DNA from: Phycisphaerae bacterium | GTDB taxonomy: Bacteria; Planctomycetota; Phycisphaerae; Phycisphaerales; SM1A02 | Length of the DNA stretch: 5,521 nucleotides | Direction: 5' to 3' | NCBI GenBank assembly: GCA_016873355.1 | Contig: VGXK01000160.1 | Location: 1 to 5,521, forward strand | Shown: positions 1 through 4,945 of the stretch, piece after piece | Numbering within the stretch: position 1 is the stretch's first letter | Layout of the letters: each line of letters opens with the position of its first letter | The notes under the pieces: generated by a model | The model's input: the letters and a program-made list of their open reading frames with translations, nothing else | The model's database searches: none | Told to the model about the DNA's origin: nothing | Translations under genes and position numbers: made by a program

Positions 1-3
1 CCG

Positions 4-936
4 TCACCGGGCGGAGTGTAGGCGGGGGCGGAGCAGCTCGAAGAGCCTCCGCGCCATCGCGCCGTGCGCGCCGTGCGCGCCGTGCGCGCCGTGCGCGCCG
101 TGCGCACCATTGGCGCCGTTCGCACCGACGGCGCGACCGTCGATCTCGACGACCGCCGAGAGCAGCCGACGGCTGCTCGTGATCATGACCTCGTCGGCGC
201 GGCGCAGTTCCTCCACCGGTATCGAGCGCTCGTCGACCTCGATGCCGTCCTCGCGCGCGGCGCCGATCAACTGGGCGCGAGACACGCCGCGCAGGATCGC
301 CGGCGCCGAGCCGGCGGCGGGCGTGACGAGACGCCCGTTCGACCAGAGGAAGACGTTCGTCGAGCCGCCTTCGCTCAGCACTCCGTCGCGATGAAGGATC
401 GCCTCGTCGGCGCCGCGCGCCCCCGCGTCGAGCGCGGCGAGCACGTTGCCCATGAGGCTGATCGTCTTGATCTCGCAGCGGAGCCAGCGCTGGTCGGGCA
501 GCAGCACGCAGCGCACGGAGTCCGGTTCGCGCAGCTCCGCCAGCGCGGGAGCGGCCGACGCCATGGCGAAGACCGTCGGCGTCAGCGAAGGCGGCGGCAC
601 GTGCGAGCGATTCGCGGCGGCGCCGCGCGTGACCTGGAGGTAGACGGTCGCGTCGGCGAGGTCGTTCGCGCGAAGCAGCTCGTCGCCGATCGCGGAGAGT
701 CGCGTCGCCTCGAATCCGTCGATTCGAGCAAGCCGCATGCTCATCGCCAAGCGCTGTTCGTGCAGGTCCATGCCCACGCCCGCGCGGTCGAAATAGCGCA
801 CGAGCTCGTACACGCCGTCGCCGAAGAGGAAGCCGCGATCGAGCGGGCTGACTCGCGCTTCGGCGATCGGCACGAGCGAGTCGTTCAGCCACGCGATCGG
901 CGCCGGCGCGGATCCGTGCGCCCGCGCCGCGCTCAT
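4..936 (-). CDS. dat: D-amino acid aminotransferase (PLP fold type IV, class IV aminotransferase)
   Basis: This 310-residue protein is predicted to be a cytoplasmic PLP enzyme that transfers amino groups between D-amino acids (D-Ala, D-Glu, D-Asp) and 2-oxo acids, supplying D-Glu/D-Ala or degrading D-amino acids. Seen: the PLP lysine is K157 in EIKTISLMGNVLA, followed by EAILHRDGVLSEGGSTNVF with E189, which pairs with the pyridine nitrogen. Y43 (FGDGVYE), R110 and H112 (NRSH) match the D-AAT carboxylate trap Y31, R98 and H100 of the Bacillus enzyme at a constant offset of 12; K145 and E177 align with the same offset. This favours D-AAT over branched-chain aminotransferase or ADC lyase. Length is slightly above the usual 280-290 because of extra N-terminal residues and a Gly-Ala-Asn/His repeat at residues 271-293. 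The ATG at 936 has GGGAG 7 nt upstream. It is last of three leftward genes, 28 nt after the BtpA-family gene. The in-vivo substrate is not shown. Confidence 0.9.
   Translation of the reverse strand: MSAARAHGSAPAPIAWLNDSLVPIAEARVSPLDRGFLFGDGVYELVRYFDRAGVGMDLHEQRLAMSMRLARIDGFEATRLSAIGDELLRANDLADATVYLQVTRGAAANRSHVPPPSLTPTVFAMASAAPALAELREPDSVRCVLLPDQRWLRCEIKTISLMGNVLAALDAGARGADEAILHRDGVLSEGGSTNVFLWSNGRLVTPAAGSAPAILRGVSRAQLIGAAREDGIEVDERSIPVEELRRADEVMITSSRRLLSAVVEIDGRAVGANGANGAHGAHGAHGAHGAHGAMARRLFELLRPRLHSAR
61..123. repeat. 9-bp tandem repeat inside the aminotransferase gene (collagen-like Gly-Ala-His/Asn run)
   Basis: The plus strand shows five perfect consecutive copies of gccgtgcgc at 61-105. 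A diverged copy follows at 106-114 (accattggc), then a copy with one mismatch at 115-123 (gccgttcgc). Read on the minus strand each unit is three codons, giving two Ala-Asn-Gly and then five Ala-His-Gly triplets at residues 272-292. Glycine therefore recurs every third residue from G271 to G292. Because the unit is three codons, copy gain or loss would keep the reading frame. The run falls between the last conserved beta segment (EIDGRAVG) and the C-terminal helix (RRLFELLRP), normally a short loop in class IV aminotransferases. The perfect copies look younger than the diverged ones. Confidence 0.95.
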
Positions 937-943
937 GGCATGG

Positions 944-948
944 CTCCC
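944..948 (-). promoter_or_regulatory. Shine-Dalgarno of the aminotransferase gene
   Basis: On the minus strand GGGAG lies 7 nt before the ATG at 936 and fixes that start. An out-of-frame ATG at 941-939 sits between them and opens a two-codon frame (ATG CCA TGA) whose stop overlaps the true start codon. Confidence 0.6.
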
Positions 949-964
949 GGCGCCTGCGCCGCGA

Positions 965-1771
965 TCATGCGCCCCTCGCCCTCGTCATGGCGTCGACGCG
1001 CCGGGGGTCGAGCGGCTTCGACCAATGGCCGTCGCGCTTGAGCGCGCTGCCAACGATCACGGCGTCGGCGAACTCGAAGAGCTGCGGCAGCGTGTCGGGC
1101 GTGGCGCCGGATCCGACGAGCAGCGGCAGCGTCGACGCGGCGCGCACCGCCTTCAGGTCGGCCATGGACGCGGGCTTGCCCGTCTCGGGGCCGGTGACGA
1201 TGAGCGCGTCGGCGCCGAAGAACTCCGCGGCGCGCGCGTGCGACGCGATGTCCACGTCCTGCGTCAGCGCGTGGCTCGAGTGCTTCTTGCGAATGTCCGC
1301 CGCCACGCGGATTCCGTCGGCGCCGATCTGGCGACGGTAGCGGAGCAGCGGACCCGCGTCCGCGTCCGCGAGCAGGCCCTCGTCGGCGACCGCGCTGAAG
1401 ACGAAGCCCTCCGCGCGGATGAACGCAGCGCGGCCGGCGAGCGCCGCCGCGAGCGCGGCGCGATTGGCGCCGCCCAGGATCTGCACGCCCACCGGCACCT
1501 TCGCCGCCGCCGTCACCGCCAGCGTGCACGCGGTCATGGCCGCCACGATCTCCGGGCCGACATCGCGCGACAGGTACGGCGCGTCGTGCATGTTCTCCAC
1601 GATCAAGGCGTCGAAGCCGGCGCCCGCGAGCTGCGCCGCGTCCCGGGCGGCCTCGGCGGCGATCGAGTCGATCGGCATCTCCGCGCGCGGCGTGCCGGGC
1701 AGTGCGCGCACGTGCAGCATGCCGATGAGCGCCCGATGCAATCCGAGGAACGATGGTCGCGGGGTCGTCAC
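965..1771 (-). CDS. BtpA/SgcQ-family TIM-barrel protein
   Basis: This 268-residue protein covers the full BtpA family. Family-typical segments, in order, are LIGMLHVRALPGTP (15-28), ALIVENMHDAPY (55-66), VGVQILGGAN (94-103), FIRAEGFVFSAVADEG (117-132), ADIRKKHSSHALTQDVDI (158-175), FFGADALIVTGPETGKP (184-200) and PLLVGSGATPDT (216-227). The last resembles a barrel phosphate-binding loop. The alternating strands and helices fit an (alpha/beta)8 barrel. In Synechocystis the family name-giver stabilises photosystem I proteins, but homologues are widespread in non-phototrophs and archaea and their reaction is unestablished; nothing here points to photosynthesis. A cytoplasmic enzyme role is inferred. 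The start is GTG at 1771, chosen because the next Met (residue 18) lies inside a conserved strand; no clear Shine-Dalgarno precedes it, so coupling to the channel gene that stops 16 nt upstream is likely. The aminotransferase follows after 28 nt. Confidence 0.87.
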   Translation of the reverse strand: MTTPRPSFLGLHRALIGMLHVRALPGTPRAEMPIDSIAAEAARDAAQLAGAGFDALIVENMHDAPYLSRDVGPEIVAAMTACTLAVTAAAKVPVGVQILGGANRAALAAALAGRAAFIRAEGFVFSAVADEGLLADADAGPLLRYRRQIGADGIRVAADIRKKHSSHALTQDVDIASHARAAEFFGADALIVTGPETGKPASMADLKAVRAASTLPLLVGSGATPDTLPQLFEFADAVIVGSALKRDGHWSKPLDPRRVDAMTRARGA

Positions 1772-1787
1772 GGGAGGGCGGCGCGGC

Positions 1788-2927
1788 TCACTCGTTCGCG
1801 CCGAGCAGTTGCTGAAGATACTCGTTCCACGCGGTGCTCTCGACCGTCTCCACCACCGACTGGTCGATCGCCGCTCGAAGCTCGGGGGAGAGTCGGCGCG
1901 AGAGTCCCAGCCCCACGAACACCCGCTTGATCGGATGGGGCAGGATCACGAGCGACGCGTACTTCTGCCGCTGGAGCAGGTATCGCAGCGAGGTCGACTC
2001 GCCGACCACCGCGTCGATCGAGCCGAACAACAGCGCGTCGAGCACCTGGTCGGGCATTTCGAACTCCACGATGTGCTGCACGCCAAGCTCGCGCAGCATG
2101 GGCGCGCCCACGCCCGCCGCCAGCACCCCGACCTTGCTGCGCGGAAGGTCGTCCGGGCCGGACAGCATCGGATTGAGCCGTCCCACGGTGATGCTCGCCG
2201 CAATGATGCCGCTGAAGATCGTGAGCAGCATGAACGCAATGAGCATCCAGACGGCGGCCGCCAATCGGCCCCGATGGGTGATCGGCACGCGATCGCCGTA
2301 GCCCACCGTGCTGAGCGTGGTGATCGACCACCAGATGCCCTCCATGATGCCCCCGGCACCTCGCGGAAACTGCGGATTGCGCCGACGCTCGAGGAGCGCG
2401 ATGAGGACACCGGCCACGAGCGTGGCGCCGAGGATCGTCCCGAGCCAGGTCAGCACTTCGCGACTGAAGATGTGCCGCAGGCCGTCGAGGAATCCGTGGC
2501 CGACGGCGGACCGCGTGGCGATGACCATCCCCGCGGCCTCGAACGGCTGGCTGCAATCGAAGCGGCGCAGGCGCAGCGGCACGATGGGAATCCCGGTCGC
2601 GGCCACGTCGATCCGGCCCTCGACGAGCGCGGGATCGACTTCGTCGAGCGCGAGCGGGTGCCACTCGAAGTCCACCCGCGCGCTTGCGGCGGCGATCTTC
2701 CAGAGCTGCACCGCCATGCCGTCCCAGGTGCCGTCGGGCTGGCGGAAGGAGTAGGGCGGCTGCTGACAGACGCCCACGCGCAGTCGAGGCGGTTCGGAGG
2801 ACTCGTCGCCGGCCGCGCCGGGTGCGCCGTGCGCGGCGCTCTGAGCGTCGACGAGCGCCGCCCGCGCCGCGCCGACAAGGACGATCAACGCGAAAGCGAC
2901 GAACGCGAGCCGCCGGCTGTGGCGCAT
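1788..2927 (-). CDS. GluR0-like ligand-gated potassium channel (prokaryotic ionotropic glutamate receptor)
   Basis: This 379-residue inner-membrane protein has the architecture of prokaryotic ionotropic glutamate receptors. A signal peptide spans about 1-24 (basic MRHSRR, hydrophobic core, ARA). The S1 half of a periplasmic-binding-protein ligand domain covers about 48-150. TM1 lies at about 160-179 and the pore helix IMEGIWWSITTLS at 194-206. The potassium selectivity filter TVGYGD is at 207-212, TM2 at about 221-247, and the S2 half at about 262-372. In S1, R119 aligns with the arginine that grips the amino-acid alpha-carboxylate. In S2, E310 (DAVVGE) sits where the amine-binding acidic residue is expected. 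It should open a K+ pore when an amino acid binds in the periplasm, probably as a tetramer. A potassium filter with no S1-S4 sensor, and S1/S2 split by the pore, separates it from voltage-gated channels and from ABC-transporter binding proteins. It is first in the leftward cluster. The ATG at 2927 has a -10-like TATGCT 6 nt upstream and no Shine-Dalgarno. The ligand is unknown. Confidence 0.92.
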   Translation of the reverse strand: MRHSRRLAFVAFALIVLVGAARAALVDAQSAAHGAPGAAGDESSEPPRLRVGVCQQPPYSFRQPDGTWDGMAVQLWKIAAASARVDFEWHPLALDEVDPALVEGRIDVAATGIPIVPLRLRRFDCSQPFEAAGMVIATRSAVGHGFLDGLRHIFSREVLTWLGTILGATLVAGVLIALLERRRNPQFPRGAGGIMEGIWWSITTLSTVGYGDRVPITHRGRLAAAVWMLIAFMLLTIFSGIIAASITVGRLNPMLSGPDDLPRSKVGVLAAGVGAPMLRELGVQHIVEFEMPDQVLDALLFGSIDAVVGESTSLRYLLQRQKYASLVILPHPIKRVFVGLGLSRRLSPELRAAIDQSVVETVESTAWNEYLQQLLGANE

Positions 2928-2933
2928 GCGGAC

Positions 2934-2939
2934 AGCATA
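2934..2939 (-). promoter_or_regulatory. Putative -10 element of the channel operon, leaderless position
   Basis: The minus strand reads TATGCT, then GTCCGC, then the ATG at 2927. The TANNNT hexamer ends 6 nt before the start codon, so transcription would begin at or next to the A of the ATG. There is no Shine-Dalgarno and no convincing -35. Confidence 0.45.
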
Positions 2940-2969
2940 CGAACGACGCCGCGAAGGCGCGACGGCACC

Positions 2970-2982
2970 GGCGCGCGGCGCC
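2970..2982. promoter_or_regulatory. Perfect inverted repeat in the divergent promoter region, possible operator
   Basis: GGCGC, a 3-nt GCG spacer and GCGCC form a perfect 5-bp dyad between the two divergent start codons, in the spacer just upstream of the rightward -10-like hexamer. A regulator could act on either promoter from here. In DNA this GC-rich a 5-bp dyad can arise by chance, so this is weak. Confidence 0.2.
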
Positions 2983-2988
2983 CTTTCC

Positions 2989-2994
2989 TAGACT
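2989..2994 (+). promoter_or_regulatory. Putative -10 element of the epimerase gene, leaderless position
   Basis: TAGACT (TANNNT type) ends 7 nt before the ATG at 3002, within an AT-richer patch (cctttcctaga) in otherwise GC-saturated DNA. Transcription would start about at the start codon. No Shine-Dalgarno and no clear -35 are visible. Confidence 0.45.
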
Positions 2995-3001
2995 CGCGGC
3001 C

Positions 3002-4015
3002 ATGGTCGTCCGGCGCGCCCGAAGCACTTCGAAGCCGATCGCGCTGCGGTCGCCCGACGGCCGCGCCGCGCTCGAGCTGCATCCGGGCGCGGGCATGGTG
3101 GCGACGAGCTGGACGGTGGACGGCGTGGAACGGCTCTGGCTTCCGGAACCGGCGCCATCGTTCCTGCGCCGCGAGCGCACCGGAGGCATTCCGCTGCTCT
3201 TCCCGTGGGCGAATCGACTGCGACGCGATCGATTCGAACTCCTGGGCCGTCTCGTGGACCTGCGTCGCGGCGCGCTCGTTCACCGCGACGAGGTCGGCCG
3301 TCCCATGCACGGTCTGCTCCTGCGCTGGTCCCGGTGGGATCGCGTCCAGGTCGACGCGCGCCGCGACCGCGCGAGCGCCGAGCTCGATTGGGGGGCGCAT
3401 CGCCAGCTCGCGTCGCTCTTTCCCTTCTCGTTCACGCTGCGACTCGAGTGGCGTCTCGTCCAGGGCGCCGCGCCGGGCGTGGAGATCTCCGCCGAGGTCG
3501 AGGCGGGCGACGAGCCGGTGCCGATCGCCTTCGGCTGGCATCCGTATGTGCGCCTTCCCGGCGCTCGCGCCGCGTGCGGCGTGACGGCGCTCGACGGCGT
3601 GCTGCGTCGCGTTCCGCTCGAGGACGGCCTGCCTCGTCGTCGCCACGGCGCCCTCGCGCTCGACGAGTCGCCCACGGCGCGACCGCTCGGCGACGCCTCT
3701 TCCGCCCGCCGCCTCGGCCGCGCTCGCATCGACGAACTCTGCGCCGGCGCTCGCGAGGGCACCGAGGTCCGCATCGATGGTCCGAAGGGCGCCCGCGTGG
3801 CGTTCCAGTTCGTGCGCGGCGTGCGCTTCGCGCAGCTCTTCGCGCCGCAGGACACCGAGTGCGCGTCGGTCGAGCCGATGACGGCGCCCACGGCGGCGCT
3901 GAGCGACGGCGCCGCGGAACTGCCGATCCTGGGCCCGAGGCAGCGCTTCTCCGCATGCTTCCGCATCCAGGTGGTCGACCCGGCGCCGAAGCGAACGGCG
4001 AGGAGCCGCCGGTGA
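3002..4015 (+). CDS. Aldose 1-epimerase-like protein (galactose mutarotase superfamily)
   Basis: This 337-residue protein belongs to the beta-sandwich mutarotase superfamily, which interconverts alpha and beta anomers of aldoses or sugar phosphates in the cytoplasm. Seen: GGIPLLFPWANRL (61-73), the usual substrate-side loop; PMHGLLLRWSRW (101-112) with H103; LFPFSFTLRLEWRL (139-152); IAFGWHPYVRLP (175-186) with H180, the expected acid; ARIDELCAG (241-249) with D244; and ECASVEPMTAPT (286-297) with E291, the expected base. These correspond to H96, H170, D243 and E304 of the Lactococcus GalM, so the active site looks intact and length is normal. The ATG at 3002 was chosen because the frame further upstream runs antisense to the channel's signal peptide. 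The tail (PKRTARSRR) is basic. The gene overlaps the next one by 4 nt. The sugar is not evident; a hexose-6-phosphate epimerase role is an alternative. Confidence 0.85.
   Translation: MVVRRARSTSKPIALRSPDGRAALELHPGAGMVATSWTVDGVERLWLPEPAPSFLRRERTGGIPLLFPWANRLRRDRFELLGRLVDLRRGALVHRDEVGRPMHGLLLRWSRWDRVQVDARRDRASAELDWGAHRQLASLFPFSFTLRLEWRLVQGAAPGVEISAEVEAGDEPVPIAFGWHPYVRLPGARAACGVTALDGVLRRVPLEDGLPRRRHGALALDESPTARPLGDASSARRLGRARIDELCAGAREGTEVRIDGPKGARVAFQFVRGVRFAQLFAPQDTECASVEPMTAPTAALSDGAAELPILGPRQRFSACFRIQVVDPAPKRTARSRR
4001..4005 (+). promoter_or_regulatory. Shine-Dalgarno deciding the GTG start of the dehydrogenase
   Basis: AGGAG lies inside the end of the epimerase gene, 6 nt before the GTG at 4012. 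It is the best ribosome-binding site in the window and supports that GTG even though the frame is open far upstream. Confidence 0.75.
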
Positions 4016-4851
4016 GCCGCACGCTGCGAAACAGGGTGGCCGTGGTCACGGGCGCGAGCTCCGGCATCGGCATGGCCACCGCTCGGCTCATGGCGCGGGA
4101 AGGCATGAAGCTCGTGCTCACCGCGCGGCGCGAGGAGCGCTTGCGCGCGATCGCGCAGGAGATCGAGGCGGCCGGCGGCGGCGCGGAGATCGTCGCCGGC
4201 GATGTCGCCGATCCGGCCATGGCCGCGCGACTGCTCGACGCGGCGGAGCGGCGCTTCGGCGGCTTCGACGTGGTGTTCGCGAACGCGGGCTACGGCACCG
4301 AGCGCGGGCTGCTCGAACTCGACGCGGACGCCGTGCGCCGCATGTTCGAGGTGAACTTCTTCTCGTCGGTGGACCTGCTGCGGCTCGCCGCGCAGCGGCT
4401 GATCGGCGCGAAGCACCGTGGACACCTGCTGCTCTGCTCGAGCGCGCTTGCGAAGTTCACGCTGCCGTACTTCGGCGTCTACGCGGCCACGAAGGCGGCG
4501 CAGGCCATGGTGGCCCGCTCGCTGCGATTCGAGCTCGAACCCTACGGCATCGAAGTGAGCACCGTGCATCCGATCACCACCGTCACCGAGTTCTTCGATC
4601 AGGCGCAGATGCAGGCGGTGCGCGGACATTCGAGCGGCACCCGCGTGCCGCAGCATGCGCCGAGACTGTTCGTGCAGACGCCGGAGCGCGTGGCGCGGGC
4701 GATCATCCGCTGCCTGAAGCGGCCGACCTCCGAGGTGTGGACGAGCCACACCGTGCGCCTGAGCAGCGGATTGATGACCGCGTTCCCCTGGCTGCTCGAC
4801 GCGATCCTGCGCCGCGAGGCGCGTCGAACTCGAACGCACTCGAAGTCGTAG
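4012..4851 (+). CDS. Classical short-chain dehydrogenase/reductase, probably NADP(H)-dependent
   Basis: This 279-residue Rossmann-fold oxidoreductase has every classical SDR signature. These are the cofactor loop TGASSGIG (13-20), GDVAD (63-67), NAG (91-93), active-site N115 (FEVNFF), S144 (LCSSALA), and Y157 with K161 (YAATK). The 13-residue Ser-Tyr spacing is normal. R39 and R40 after strand 2 (LTARR) suggest NADP(H) over NAD(H). After the catalytic motif, VHPITTVTEFF (185-195) replaces the common Pro-Gly version. The C-terminal region, with hydrophobic LMTAFPWLLDAILRR (254-268), is a substrate-lid/tail type seen in many uncharacterised SDRs of about 270 residues. The substrate cannot be read from sequence. 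It starts with GTG, whose GTGA overlaps the epimerase stop, so the two are translationally coupled; this suggests but does not prove a carbohydrate-related alcohol or ketone as substrate. Confidence 0.9.
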   Translation: MSRTLRNRVAVVTGASSGIGMATARLMAREGMKLVLTARREERLRAIAQEIEAAGGGAEIVAGDVADPAMAARLLDAAERRFGGFDVVFANAGYGTERGLLELDADAVRRMFEVNFFSSVDLLRLAAQRLIGAKHRGHLLLCSSALAKFTLPYFGVYAATKAAQAMVARSLRFELEPYGIEVSTVHPITTVTEFFDQAQMQAVRGHSSGTRVPQHAPRLFVQTPERVARAIIRCLKRPTSEVWTSHTVRLSSGLMTAFPWLLDAILRREARRTRTHSKS

Positions 4852-4862
4852 CGAGCCGCTCG

Positions 4863-4882
4863 CGGCGCGGCCGCACGCGCCG
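4863..4882 (+). terminator. GC-rich hairpin after the dehydrogenase gene, possible terminator
   Basis: CGGCGCG (4863-4869) pairs perfectly with CGCGCCG (4876-4882) around a 6-nt loop, 12 nt past the stop codon. A smaller GCGAG/CTCGC hairpin at 4851-4863 overlaps the stop's last base. No T-run follows, so a factor-independent terminator is unproven; the position between two transcription units is the main support. Confidence 0.35.
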
Positions 4883-4900
4883 TCCGCACCGCTCGCTCGC

Positions 4901-4909
4901 TGCTATTCT
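4901..4909 (+). promoter_or_regulatory. Extended -10 promoter of the GAPDH gene
   Basis: TGCTATTCT combines an extended TGn with a near-consensus -10 (TATTCT at 4904-4909) in the only AT-rich patch of the 94-bp gap. No -35 is recognisable about 17 bp upstream, as expected for an extended -10. Transcription would start near 4916, giving a leader of about 30 nt. Confidence 0.55.
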
Positions 4910-4945
4910 GTCGCCCCTTCGCACGCACCCTCGGAACCTCCAGCG

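Noticed and set aside
61..123. CRISPR array or intergenic satellite
   Set aside because: The units are 9 bp, contiguous and without spacers, and are translated in frame inside the aminotransferase.
64..1041. 325-codon plus-strand frame starting with an Arg-Ala-Val repeat
   Set aside because: It is the antisense reading of the 9-bp repeat and the aminotransferase gene. The minus strand has all the catalytic motifs; this frame has none.
1788..2927. ABC-transporter amino-acid binding protein
   Set aside because: The binding domain is split by two membrane helices and a potassium selectivity filter, and no permease or ATPase gene is adjacent.
2684..3001. Longer N-terminus for the epimerase starting at 2684
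   Set aside because: The extra 106 residues are Arg-rich, lie antisense to the channel's N-terminal coding region and match no mutarotase feature. The ATG at 3002 gives a normal family length.
1768..3189. 473-codon minus-strand frame overlapping the channel gene
   Set aside because: Out of frame with the channel, whose frame holds the signal peptide, the TVGYGD filter and the ligand domain. The alternative translation is Arg/Ala-rich noise.
1419..3584. 721-codon open frame on the plus strand
   Set aside because: It runs antisense through the BtpA and channel genes and then out of frame through the epimerase. Its translation is Arg/Ala/Pro-rich with no domain. Stop codons are simply rare in DNA this GC-rich.
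3280..4839. 519-codon minus-strand frame opposite the epimerase and SDR
   Set aside because: It has low-complexity Arg/Ser/Ala/His composition and no recognisable domain, and lies wholly opposite two genes with intact motifs.
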